Of a stretch of 64,000 bases of DNA, positions 9,333 through 17,897 are shown piece after piece. Each line of letters opens with the position of its first letter. The first letter of the stretch is position 1. A program made the position numbers and the translations under genes. The stretch is from an uncultured Pelagibacteraceae bacterium. Lineage in GTDB: Bacteria > Pseudomonadota > Alphaproteobacteria > Pelagibacterales > Pelagibacteraceae. The stretch spans positions 62,001-126,000 of the forward strand of contig CACLHW010000003.1 of assembly GCA_902606835.1 (NCBI GenBank). The letters run 5' to 3'. The notes under the pieces are model-generated. The model searched no databases, was not told the DNA's origin, and was given only the letters and a program-made list of their open reading frames with translations.

Positions 9333-10258
9333 AAACTGGATTAGTAACTACTGACACCTACTTAAATCATAATACAGGTCAAGGGCATCCTGAAAGAGCG
9401 GACCGTGTAACAGTAGTTATAGATCACTTAAAAAAATTAAAATTAAAAAATTTAATTTGGAAGAAGCCTGCAAAATTTGATCTTAAATATTTAGAGTATG
9501 CTCATGATAAAAACTACTTGAATATCGTGACTGAATCTTTTCCTAAACAAGGTTTAAATTTTTTAGATGGAGATACAATAGTATCCCCGGGTAGCAAGGA
9601 AGCTACTAAAGATGCCGTAGGTTCAATTTTAACCGCAATAGATGGTGTGATGAAAAAAGATTTTAGTAATGCTTTCTGTGCTGTAAGACCACCAGGACAT
9701 CATGCGGAAAAACAAAAGGCGATGGGGTTTTGCGTTTATAATAATGTAGCAGTTGGAGCTTATTATTTACTAGAAAAATACAAATTAAAGAAAGTAGCCA
9801 TTATTGATTTTGATGTGCATCATGGTAACGGAACACAAGATATATTTTATGATAATGAAAAAGTTTTATACATTTCTTCTCATCAATACCCCTATTATCC
9901 TGGTTCTGGAGCCGCAAATGAAAAGGGCAATAAAGATAATGTGCTAAATGTTCCGCTAAATGCTGGAACTCAACCGCATGAATTTTTAAATGCTTACGAC
10001 AGTATTTTTAAAAAACTTAAAACATTTAAACCTGAATTTATTCTACTATCTGCAGGATTTGATGCTCACAAAGATGATCCCCTTGCACAAATTAATTTGG
10101 AATCGAAAGACTATTATACCCTAACAAAAAGAATATTGACGGTCGCAAAAGAACTTTGTGATGGAAAAGTTGTTTCCATTTTAGAAGGTGGTTATGATTT
10201 AAATGCTTTAAAAGAAAGCGTTGATTATCACGTAAAATCATTAATGGAGCAAAAATAG
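9329..10258 (+). CDS. Histone deacetylase-family amidohydrolase
   Basis: A 309-residue zinc amidohydrolase of the arginase/deacetylase fold, related to class II deacetylases and acetylpolyamine amidohydrolases. It carries GQGHPERADRV near the N-terminus, the tandem histidines in RPPGHHAEKQKAMGFC, metal ligands in AIIDFDVHHGNGTQDIFY, and the third ligand in LLSAGFDAHKDDP. Bacterial members deacetylate small acetylated amines or proteins. The substrate here is unknown, but its place at the end of the argB-dapD-dapE run hints at an acyl-amino compound. Confidence 0.9.
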   Translation: MKTGLVTTDTYLNHNTGQGHPERADRVTVVIDHLKKLKLKNLIWKKPAKFDLKYLEYAHDKNYLNIVTESFPKQGLNFLDGDTIVSPGSKEATKDAVGSILTAIDGVMKKDFSNAFCAVRPPGHHAEKQKAMGFCVYNNVAVGAYYLLEKYKLKKVAIIDFDVHHGNGTQDIFYDNEKVLYISSHQYPYYPGSGAANEKGNKDNVLNVPLNAGTQPHEFLNAYDSIFKKLKTFKPEFILLSAGFDAHKDDPLAQINLESKDYYTLTKRILTVAKELCDGKVVSILEGGYDLNALKESVDYHVKSLMEQK

Positions 10259-10261
10259 AAA

Positions 10262-10999
10262 TTAATAAATAATATTTTTTAAATAAAGGCCACAAGCAGG
10301 AGCGGGGGGCGCGCATTTGGACCGTTTTTTTGACTTAAATGCTTTTTGAAATGTATCAATGCTCCACTTCCCTTCTCCCAAATACTTAATGCAGCCAACC
10401 ATAGATCTAACTTGCTGTTGTAAAAATGACCTTGAAGTAAACTGTAAAGAAATTTTATCTTTGTTTTTTTTTATAAAAATTTTTTCCATAGTTTTAACCG
10501 GAGATTTGGCTCCACAGGATGCAGCTCTATAAGTTGAAAAATCATGTGTGCCTAATAAAAATTTTGCTCCTTTTTTCATAGCTTGTATGTCTAACTTTTT
10601 TCTTATGTGCCACGCTTTATTCTTTTGAAGTGTTAAGGGAGACTGTCTGTTAACAATTAAATATTCATAAGTTCTTTTTTGAGCATCATGTCTAGCATGA
10701 AAGTTTTTACTTACCCTATTTATTTTCAAAACCGTTACCGATTTATTAGAAATATTTTGGTTAATAGCAGGTAAAAGATTTTTTTTTTGTATTTTTTTTT
10801 TTAAATCAAAATGAGCGATTTGCGACAAGGCGTGAACTCCTGAATCTGTTCTTCCTGCACCTGTCACGACTACCCTTTCTTTTGAAAAATTAAATATTGC
10901 TTTTTGCAATACTTCTTGAACAGATTGCCCATTTTTTTGAAACTGCCACCCCACAAAAGGTGTGCCTTCATATTCTATTTTAATTTTATACCTTTGCAT
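10262..10999 (-). CDS. truA: tRNA pseudouridine(38-40) synthase
   Basis: Converts uridines 38-40 in the anticodon arm to pseudouridine. The catalytic aspartate lies in VTGAGRTDSGVHALSQIAHF. The N-terminus IKIEYEGTPFVGWQFQ and the conserved FLGTHDFSTYRA and SRSFLQQQVRSMVG blocks complete the family picture. The 245 residues are standard. Its start overlaps the stop of fmt by 1 nt (TAATG), so it is third in a def-fmt-truA operon, a common alphaproteobacterial arrangement. Confidence 0.96.
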   Translation of the reverse strand: MQRYKIKIEYEGTPFVGWQFQKNGQSVQEVLQKAIFNFSKERVVVTGAGRTDSGVHALSQIAHFDLKKKIQKKNLLPAINQNISNKSVTVLKINRVSKNFHARHDAQKRTYEYLIVNRQSPLTLQKNKAWHIRKKLDIQAMKKGAKFLLGTHDFSTYRAASCGAKSPVKTMEKIFIKKNKDKISLQFTSRSFLQQQVRSMVGCIKYLGEGKWSIDTFQKAFKSKKRSKCAPPAPACGLYLKNIIY

Positions 11000-11919
11000 T
11001 AAGCCAAAACCATACCTTTATTAATTTTCTTACCGAGTAAAAATTCTTTGGTAGATTGCCTGCTTTTTCCTTGGCGTTGTATTTCTAAAATTTGAATGGA
11101 ATTTAATCCACATCCTATAGTTAAATGTTCATCAAGAACATGGCCAAACTTTCCATCTTTTAATGATATTTTTGCCTTTAAAACTTTAAATCGCTCTTTT
11201 TCAAACTCAAACCATGCTCCAGGACTTGGGCTTAAGCCATGAATAAGTGCTAGAACTTTATTGGCATCCAAATTCCAATTAATTTTTGCTTCACTTTTAT
11301 TTATTTTTTTAGCGTAAGTAGCCTGAGAATGATTCTGTTCTACAAATTTTGACTTACCAGATTCAATATTTTTCAGACTTTTAATTAATAAGTCTGCTCC
11401 CTCTAAAGAAAGTTTTTCCTCAATTTCACCATGTGTGCTATTTTTATCTAATTCAAATTCTTTTGAAATTAAAATAGGACCACTGTCCAATTTTTCCTCA
11501 ATCTTCATAATACTAATACCAATTTTTTTATCTCCATTAATTATAGCTCTTTGAATTGGTGCGGCCCCTCTCCATCTAGGTAATAAAGAGGCATGAATGT
11601 TAATAAATCCCAATTTTGCAATTTTTAAAAAATTTTTTGGAATTATTTTTCCATAAGCGACAACAACAACCAAATTTGCTGACAAATTTTTAAAATTTTC
11701 CAATTCATCTTTGCTGTCTAAGTTTGTAGGATTCCTAAAATTTAATTTATTTTTTTTACAATACTCCTCAATTGGTGATGGATTAATTTTTTGGCCCCTT
11801 TTTGATTTTCTTGGTGGTTGAGTGTAAACTTCTACAACATTAAATTTATTTTTTATTAATAAGTTTAAAGTGGGAACTGAGAACTTTGGGGTTCCCATAA
11901 AAACTATTTTAAGCGGCAT
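10999..11919 (-). CDS. fmt: Methionyl-tRNA formyltransferase
   Basis: Formylates initiator Met-tRNA using 10-formyl-THF. I place the start at the ATG at 11919, giving MPLKIVFMGTPKFSVPTLNL, because homologues begin at this strand. The longer ORF from 11955 would overlap def and add 12 unlikely residues. Motifs are ASLLPRWRGAAPIQRAIING (active site Asn/His/Asp region) and HGLSPSPGAWFEF at the C-terminal domain. The gap to def is then 16 nt. Confidence 0.95.
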   Translation of the reverse strand: MPLKIVFMGTPKFSVPTLNLLIKNKFNVVEVYTQPPRKSKRGQKINPSPIEEYCKKNKLNFRNPTNLDSKDELENFKNLSANLVVVVAYGKIIPKNFLKIAKLGFINIHASLLPRWRGAAPIQRAIINGDKKIGISIMKIEEKLDSGPILISKEFELDKNSTHGEIEEKLSLEGADLLIKSLKNIESGKSKFVEQNHSQATYAKKINKSEAKINWNLDANKVLALIHGLSPSPGAWFEFEKERFKVLKAKISLKDGKFGHVLDEHLTIGCGLNSIQILEIQRQGKSRQSTKEFLLGKKINKGMVLA

Positions 11920-11935
11920 CAAACTATTATTGAAT

Positions 11936-12460
11936 TTAAACCACAATCCTTTCAACTGTTTTCTTTTGCTTAGAAAGTTTTTTTATAATCATTGATTTTT
12001 TTAGTTTGGATAAATAGTCAATAAAAAGAATACCTTCTAAATGATCCATTTCATGTTGAATGCAAGTGGCAAGCATACCTTCTGCTTTGATTTCTTTAGG
12101 TTGACCATAATAATCTAAATATTTTACATGACATTTGTCGGGTCTATCAATTTCAGCGAACTGGCCTGGAACTGATAAACACCCTTCTTCATATGTTGAA
12201 TTATTTTCAGATTTCTCAATAATTTCCGGATTTACAAAATATATTGGTTTTTTTGGTTTATCCTTATGATCTAAATCAAGCACAATAACTCTTTTGGGTA
12301 CACCTACTTGAATTGCTGCCAAACCAATCCCTGGTGCTGCATACATTGTTTCCAGCATATCATCCATAAGTTTTTGTAAATCTTTATCTACTTTCTCAAC
12401 TTTTAAAGATTTCTGTCTTAAAACTTCATTTGGTTCTGTTAAAATTTTCCTTAATGCCAT
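11936..12460 (-). CDS. def: Peptide deformylase
   Basis: Removes the formyl group from nascent proteins. The three family motifs are PGIGLAAIQVG, EEGCLSVPGQ (Cys metal ligand) and QHEMDHLEGILF (HExxH). The 174 residues match the family, with a basic C-terminal tail (KKLSKQKKTVERIVV). It is the first gene of the def-fmt-truA unit, so deformylation and formylation are co-expressed. Confidence 0.97.
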   Translation of the reverse strand: MALRKILTEPNEVLRQKSLKVEKVDKDLQKLMDDMLETMYAAPGIGLAAIQVGVPKRVIVLDLDHKDKPKKPIYFVNPEIIEKSENNSTYEEGCLSVPGQFAEIDRPDKCHVKYLDYYGQPKEIKAEGMLATCIQHEMDHLEGILFIDYLSKLKKSMIIKKLSKQKKTVERIVV

Positions 12461-12511
12461 TTAAATATGATTAAATTATAAGACTATTATAGTCAAGCAG
12501 TTGGAAAGTAA

Positions 12512-14248
12512 TTAGACTCTTACCGGAAGAGCTTCGCTTAAGATATTGTTTCTAATCTTTTTTAAATTTAGTTCATTTAGTATTTTATTTAAGAAGTATA
12601 TGGTCTCTGGATCTAAATTTCTAATATTGTCTTCACCAATTATTTCTACAATTTTAAGCATAACCAAACCAATTTGATTTTGATTGGCTAAATCATACAA
12701 GTTTTTTGGAACAGTCAATTCTGCAGACAGCTTTGAATAGTCAAGATCATCAGGTAAACTTACGCCATCAGCAGCGAGAGAATCAAGAACAACTATGTCT
12801 TTTATAGAAATAAAATATTTTTTGTTTCTTTTAATTTTTTTATATACTGATTTAAAATCTTTTTCTGTTCTACTTAAAACTTCTTGATCATTTAAAAAAT
12901 GTCGTATGACTTTTGATCTATGCAATATATCATTATTAAATTTTATTTTTGTTGTCTCTTTTTGATCTATATGATCTTTTACCAATTCATCATATTCCGC
13001 GGGGATTTGGCTGGGATTAAATGATTTTAAAATATTGGATAACTCTGCTTTATAAACATTTAAAATTTTATCTTTAACAAACAATTCTTTTAATAAAAAA
13101 GCTAAATAGAGTTTTTTTTCAACATTATCGCTTAACAATATACTTTGATAGATTAAGCCTCTTGCTTTGTAGTTGGGTAAATTTTTATAAATTTCTTGGG
13201 CATTAACTAATTGGTTAAAATTAAAATTCATTTTTAAATAAATCTGGAAGATTTCATCACTGTCAAAAGAATCTTGAGAAGCAGCTTGCTCATAGGATAA
13301 TATTGTTTCTTCATCTTCAAAATCATTAACTTGAATTAAATTTGCTGCTGATAAATATCTCCATATGTATGTGTTTGTTTTATCAGTAGGCTCATATTTA
13401 AAATTATCACTTGTAACATATGATAAATAAAAATTTAAAAGATCGTTGTCTAAAATTTTTTGAGTAGTTTTGTCATTTATTCCAAGTAAAAAATTAATTT
13501 TATCCTCAAAAAATTTATCTTTAAGACCTCTTTCAATTAAAAGGTCTAAAACTATTTGGGCTTCTTCTTTCCGATCATTATTGATTAGACAATAAATGGT
13601 AAATTTTTCTAAATAATTGTTTTGAACTTTTGAATCTATAAAGCTAACTTTTTCACAAGCTGACTTAATATCAGCTGAAGAAAGATATTCATTAACTAAA
13701 AATTTTATGGCTTTAGAATTTTTTCCTACTTCAGGATTAGTATTTAATAAAGTTTCTAAATCTCTAATTCTCTTTTTATTTATCAGCCAATCTATTTTTA
13801 TTTTTAAAAATTCTTCTGATGACAAATTTTTTTGAGGAGGGTAAGCGTTTGTAAACAAAACTTGAAAAAGTAAATCTTCAGAAAGTTTTGAAAGTTTTAG
13901 CTTGTCTATTCTTTTTAAAATTTTTTTAATTTCTAGGCCATCTGTTTCTGACCACATATTTAAATTAAAATTATTTTCTTCTGGGTCAAATATTCCTATA
14001 ACTGATTCGCTTTCTTTTTCAATCTCATCTTCATCAATCTTAATAATTATTTTTTCAACACTGTCGGAAAGAATTGGACTTTCAATTGTTATATCTTTTT
14101 TATCTTCCTTGCCATTTTGTTCACTTTGTTCATCATTATCTTCCCATATATCTGCAGGCTCATCAGTGCCGAGCACAGGGCCAAGGGTTAAAAAAACAAA
14201 AAAGACTGTAAATATTATTAATTTATTTAAGTGTAATAAGCTTATCAT
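12512..14248 (-). CDS. Secreted or envelope protein of unknown function, 578 residues
   Basis: I recognise no family. The N-terminus has a hydrophobic segment (about 8-27, KLIIFTVFFVFLTLGPVLG) that reads as a signal peptide, followed by a strongly acidic stretch (about 29-75, with EPADIWEDNDEQ). The rest is mostly helical, with repeated Leu/Asp/Asn-rich helices that could be TPR-like but have no clean repeat. It overlaps the small membrane gene upstream by 26 nt, and the pair is divergent from aroK-aroB. A periplasmic, envelope-associated role is likely but the function is open. Confidence 0.7.
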   Translation of the reverse strand: MISLLHLNKLIIFTVFFVFLTLGPVLGTDEPADIWEDNDEQSEQNGKEDKKDITIESPILSDSVEKIIIKIDEDEIEKESESVIGIFDPEENNFNLNMWSETDGLEIKKILKRIDKLKLSKLSEDLLFQVLFTNAYPPQKNLSSEEFLKIKIDWLINKKRIRDLETLLNTNPEVGKNSKAIKFLVNEYLSSADIKSACEKVSFIDSKVQNNYLEKFTIYCLINNDRKEEAQIVLDLLIERGLKDKFFEDKINFLLGINDKTTQKILDNDLLNFYLSYVTSDNFKYEPTDKTNTYIWRYLSAANLIQVNDFEDEETILSYEQAASQDSFDSDEIFQIYLKMNFNFNQLVNAQEIYKNLPNYKARGLIYQSILLSDNVEKKLYLAFLLKELFVKDKILNVYKAELSNILKSFNPSQIPAEYDELVKDHIDQKETTKIKFNNDILHRSKVIRHFLNDQEVLSRTEKDFKSVYKKIKRNKKYFISIKDIVVLDSLAADGVSLPDDLDYSKLSAELTVPKNLYDLANQNQIGLVMLKIVEIIGEDNIRNLDPETIYFLNKILNELNLKKIRNNILSEALPVRV

Positions 14249-14408
14249 TATTGATTTCTTGTTTGATAAATTTTGTTGGTGCTGGAAAATCTATTTTATC
14301 AAGCAAAAATATTCCTAGGAAGAAAACTACTAAAATTAAAATAATTTTAATTGCCAAATTTCTTCTCTCTACGTTTTTATTGATGCTAGGTCTTAATCTA
14401 AGTTGCAT
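14223..14408 (-). CDS. Small single-pass membrane protein, 61 residues
   Basis: I choose the ATG at 14408, which gives MQLRLRPSINKNVERRNLAI followed by one hydrophobic segment (about 21-38, IILILVVFFLGIFLL) and a short outer tail. The longer reading from 14462 would run into the aroK promoter region. The topology is Lys/Arg-rich inside and tail outside. It overlaps the 578-residue secreted protein gene, so the two probably work together in the envelope. No family is recognised. Confidence 0.6.
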   Translation of the reverse strand: MQLRLRPSINKNVERRNLAIKIILILVVFFLGIFLLDKIDFPAPTKFIKQEINNDKLITLK

Positions 14409-14482
14409 AATCTTTAAATTATATTTAAACTCGAAAAATAAGACATAATTGTGAAAAATCAAATTTAAAATTTCTGGAAACA

Positions 14483-14992
14483 GTGAAAAAGAACCTTATT
14501 TTGTTGGGAATGATGGGTGTTGGAAAATCAACATTAGGTAAAATTGTAGCCAAAAGACAGAATTTAAAATTTATTGATACTGACTTAAATATCGAGAAAA
14601 AATGCTCAATGAAAATTTATGAAATTTTTAAAAAAAAAGGTGAAGAATTTTTTAGAGAAGAAGAAAAAAAAGAGGTGCTAGAAACACTAAAAAAAAATGG
14701 CTGTGTTATTGCATTAGGTGGCGGAGCATTTCTTGATAAAGAAATTAGAAATGAGGTACTAAAAAACTCTTTATCTATATGGTTAGATATAAACTTAAAA
14801 ACTTTAAATAGAAGAGTGAGTTGGAATAAAAAAAGACCTTTACTTGATGGAGAAAATAATCAAACTAAAATTAATAAGTTGTATATGGAAAGAAAAAATA
14901 TTTATAAATTAGCAAAATGCAAGATTAACTGTAACAATTTAAGTAAACAAAGTGTTGTAAAAAAAATTATAGCTTTATATGAAAAACACTAA
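14483..14992 (+). CDS. aroK: Shikimate kinase
   Basis: Phosphorylates shikimate in aromatic amino acid synthesis. It has the P-loop GMMGVGKSTLGK (residues 8-19), the shikimate-binding aspartate in FIDTDLNIE, REEEKKEVL with its Arg, and the GGGAF loop. The start codon is GTG at 14483. The 169 residues are standard. It overlaps aroB by 14 nt, and aroK-aroB is a classic pair. Confidence 0.95.
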   Translation: MKKNLILLGMMGVGKSTLGKIVAKRQNLKFIDTDLNIEKKCSMKIYEIFKKKGEEFFREEEKKEVLETLKKNGCVIALGGGAFLDKEIRNEVLKNSLSIWLDINLKTLNRRVSWNKKRPLLDGENNQTKINKLYMERKNIYKLAKCKINCNNLSKQSVVKKIIALYEKH

Positions 14993-16091
14993 GCTAATAG
15001 TAAAAACAAAAAGTAAATCTTATCCAATATATTTCGGAAAAAATATTTTAGAACAAATGGATAAGTTGATGAAAAAAAATATCCCTGGTGTAAAAAAAAT
15101 ATGCATAATTAGTGACAATAAATTATCTAAAATATTGTTAAATAAGTTAGTAAGAAAATTAAAAAAATATGATTTGAAAATTTATAAACTTTCCGCTAGT
15201 GAAAAAAATAAAAGTCTTAAAGTTGCAAATAAAATAATTGAACAACTTCTTAAATATAACTTTAACAGAACAGACTGTATAATTTCATTAGGAGGCGGTG
15301 TTGTGGGTGACTTGTCAGCATTCATTTCAAATTTAACAAAGCGAGGGTTAAAATTTGTTAATATCCCTACGACATTACTATCTCAAGTCGACGCTTCAAT
15401 AGGTGGAAAAACAGGAATTAATACAAACCAAGGAAAAAATCTTATAGGAACTTATTATCAGCCCGATTTTGTGCTCAGCGATGTAGCAATCTTGAAAAGT
15501 TTACCTCAAAGAGAAATGATTGCAGGTTATGGAGAAATATTAAAACACTCATTAATTTTAGATAAACTATTTTTTTTATGGCTTTCAAAAAAAGGAAAAA
15601 AAATAATATATGAAAGAAATGACAGACTATTAGTAGAAGCAATTATTAAAAGCTGTAAAATTAAAAGCAAAATAGTAGCTAAAGATGAAAAGGAAAAAAA
15701 CCTGAGAATGATTTTAAACTTCGGTCATACCTTCGCTCATGGATTTGAAAAAGCAAAAAATTTTTCTAAAAAACTTAATCATGGCGAAGCAGTGCTTTTA
15801 GGCATGATGATTGCAAGCGAATTATCATACCAAAAAAAATTATTAACTTTGCATGAACTATTTTTGATTAAAAACCACTATATTAAATTTAATTTACCAA
15901 GAAAAATAAATAAAATATTTAAGCAAAATGAAGTAAATAAAATTATTACTTATATGAAAAAAGATAAAAAAAATATTAATGAAAAAATTAACTTGATTTT
16001 ATTGAAAAAAATAGGAAAAACTACTAAGCCTAAAACAATTTCATTAAAAGCAAAAGAAATTAAAAAATTTTTAAACTCTTATTATTCATAA
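14979..16091 (+). CDS. aroB: 3-dehydroquinate synthase
   Basis: Cyclises DAHP to 3-dehydroquinate, with NAD and a divalent metal. Motifs are ISLGGGVVGDLSAF (NAD site), IPTTLLSQVDASIGGKTGIN, GEILKHSLI (Glu metal ligand), NFGHTFAHGFE and LNHGEAVLLGM (His ligands). The 370 residues fit the family. It ends 3 nt before the convergent bolA gene. Confidence 0.96.
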   Translation: MKNTKLIVKTKSKSYPIYFGKNILEQMDKLMKKNIPGVKKICIISDNKLSKILLNKLVRKLKKYDLKIYKLSASEKNKSLKVANKIIEQLLKYNFNRTDCIISLGGGVVGDLSAFISNLTKRGLKFVNIPTTLLSQVDASIGGKTGINTNQGKNLIGTYYQPDFVLSDVAILKSLPQREMIAGYGEILKHSLILDKLFFLWLSKKGKKIIYERNDRLLVEAIIKSCKIKSKIVAKDEKEKNLRMILNFGHTFAHGFEKAKNFSKKLNHGEAVLLGMMIASELSYQKKLLTLHELFLIKNHYIKFNLPRKINKIFKQNEVNKIITYMKKDKKNINEKINLILLKKIGKTTKPKTISLKAKEIKKFLNSYYS

Positions 16092-16094
16092 AAA

Positions 16095-16349
16095 CTATAT
16101 TATTTCAATTTCCAAAGCATGAATTTTACTATTCATTTCCTCTTTTAAAATTGAAAAAATTTTTTTATGAACTTCGATTTGATTCATTTTTTTTAATTCT
16201 GCAGATTTTATAATAACTTTGAGATGATATTTTTTTGGATCAAAAAATTTGTGTTTCGAATGTAGACTGGAATTGTCTATTAATGTCACGCTTTCTGGAT
16301 TAATTTGTTTAATTATTTTTTCTTTTATTTTGTCTAAAAAATTCATCAT
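16095..16349 (-). CDS. BolA-family protein
   Basis: An 84-residue BolA protein. The LIDNSSLHSKHK segment (about 24-35) and HLKVIIKSAELKKMNQIEVH (about 43-62), with their conserved His residues, match the family. BolA proteins act with monothiol glutaredoxins in iron-sulfur cluster handling. It begins with two Met codons, and either could be used. It is divergent from the J-domain gene across 40 bp, an arrangement seen widely in Alphaproteobacteria. Confidence 0.88.
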   Translation of the reverse strand: MMNFLDKIKEKIIKQINPESVTLIDNSSLHSKHKFFDPKKYHLKVIIKSAELKKMNQIEVHKKIFSILKEEMNSKIHALEIEII

Positions 16350-16389
16350 TTTACTTCTAAAAGCTTAAAACATATAATAATTATAAACA

Positions 16390-16908
16390 ATGGAAAATAT
16401 TTGCGATTGGGAAAACTGTAAAAAAATTGGAGAGTTCAAGGCTCCTTTGGAAAAGGATAATAGTAAAAATCACAGATGGTTATGTGAGGAACATATTAAA
16501 CTGTTTAATAAAAGCTGGAATTACTTTGAAGGGATGAATCAAAATCAAATTGAGAAATTTTTAAAATCAGATGTTACCTGGCATCGACCAACTCAAGAAT
16601 TTGGTTCTTCTGATAATTATTTTAATATTCTGTGGAATAATGCGTTAAATGATAAGTTAAGTTTCTTTAGCAAAGATTCAAATATGCAGAATCTAAATGG
16701 AAGGCAACTAAATGAAAAAGATAAAGATGCGTTTAGGATTATGGGACTTGATTTTAATGCTAGCTGGCCAATTATTAAAAAACAATTTAAAACTCTTGTA
16801 AAAAAGTTTCATCCTGATAGAAACGCAGGAAATAAACAGTTTGAAGATAAATTGAAAAAAATAACACTGGCCTATAGCCACTTAAAAATTATAATGATTA
16901 GAAAGTAA
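16390..16908 (+). CDS. J-domain protein with N-terminal Cys/His zinc-like motif
   Basis: A 172-residue co-chaperone. The N-terminus has a probable metal site formed by CDWENC and WLCEEH (about residues 5-10 and 34-39). The C-terminal J domain (about 115-170) contains the Hsp70-activating HPD in [15 protein letters not shown]. This architecture is the one usually found directly upstream of cobS in Alphaproteobacteria, and here cobS follows after 5 nt. It probably recruits DnaK to a specific client; the client is unknown. Confidence 0.85.
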   Translation: MENICDWENCKKIGEFKAPLEKDNSKNHRWLCEEHIKLFNKSWNYFEGMNQNQIEKFLKSDVTWHRPTQEFGSSDNYFNILWNNALNDKLSFFSKDSNMQNLNGRQLNEKDKDAFRIMGLDFNASWPIIKKQFKTLVKKFHPDRNAGNKQFEDKLKKITLAYSHLKIIMIRK

Positions 16909-16913
16909 GTAAC

Positions 16914-17888
16914 ATGACAAGCTTAACAGAACTAGCTCCTGATATAAAAATTTCGGTAAACCAAATTTTTGGAATAGATACAGAAATGAAAGTTGATGGA
17001 TTTTCAAAGAAAAGCGAGTATGTTCCAGAAATTGATAGTAACTATAAATTTGACCGTGATACTACATTAGCTATCATTTCTGGTTTTGCATTTAATAAAC
17101 GTGTTTTAATTCAAGGTTACCATGGAACAGGAAAGTCAACTCATATAGAGCAAGTTGCTGCTAGACTGAATTGGCCTTGTTTAAGAGTAAACTTAGATAG
17201 TCATATAAGCCGAATAGATTTAATAGGTAAAGATGCAATTGTAATTAAAGATGATAAACAAATTACAGAATTTAAAGAAGGTATACTTCCATGGTCTATA
17301 CAAAATCCTGTAGCTTTAGTTTTTGATGAATATGATGCGGGACGACCAGATGTCATGTTCGTAATACAAAGAGTGCTTGAAAAAGAAGGGAGTTTTACTT
17401 TATTAGATCAAAACAAAGTTTTAAAACAACATCCTTTCTTTAGATTGTTTGCAACAACTAATACTATAGGATTGGGAGACACAACTGGTCTTTACCAGGG
17501 CACACAACAAATAAATCAAGGTCAGTTAGATAGATGGAATATTATAACGACTTTAAATTACCTAAAATTTGAAAAAGAATTAGAAATTATTCTTGCTAAA
17601 TCTAAAAGTTTTAATACGAAAGAGGGAAAAGAAATTATCTCGAATATGATTAAAGTTGCTGACCTAACAAGAAAAGGATTTGTTAGTGGTGATATTTCTA
17701 CAGTTATGAGCCCGAGAACAGTTCTTCATTGGGCAGAAAATTCAGAAATATTTAAAGATGTTGGTTATGCATTTAGAGTTACATTTTTAAACAAATGTGA
17801 TGATTTAGAAAAAAATATAATAGCAGAATATTATCAAAGATGTTTTGGTGATGATTTGCCAGAATCTTCGATAAATATAAAAATTTAA
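16914..17888 (+). CDS. cobS: CobS-like AAA+ ATPase (cobaltochelatase subunit family)
   Basis: A 324-residue MoxR/CobS-type AAA+ ATPase. Walker A is [15 protein letters not shown], Walker B is [15 protein letters not shown], and sensor 1 lies in [17 protein letters not shown]. The acidic N-terminal [16 protein letters not shown] matches CobS. In aerobic B12 synthesis CobS and CobT power the CobN cobalt chelatase. No cobN or other corrin gene is visible here, so its real partner is uncertain. It sits 9 nt ahead of cobT. Confidence 0.88.
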   Translation: MTSLTELAPDIKISVNQIFGIDTEMKVDGFSKKSEYVPEIDSNYKFDRDTTLAIISGFAFNKRVLIQGYHGTGKSTHIEQVAARLNWPCLRVNLDSHISRIDLIGKDAIVIKDDKQITEFKEGILPWSIQNPVALVFDEYDAGRPDVMFVIQRVLEKEGSFTLLDQNKVLKQHPFFRLFATTNTIGLGDTTGLYQGTQQINQGQLDRWNIITTLNYLKFEKELEIILAKSKSFNTKEGKEIISNMIKVADLTRKGFVSGDISTVMSPRTVLHWAENSEIFKDVGYAFRVTFLNKCDDLEKNIIAEYYQRCFGDDLPESSINIKI

Positions 17889-17897
17889 AATTCTAAA

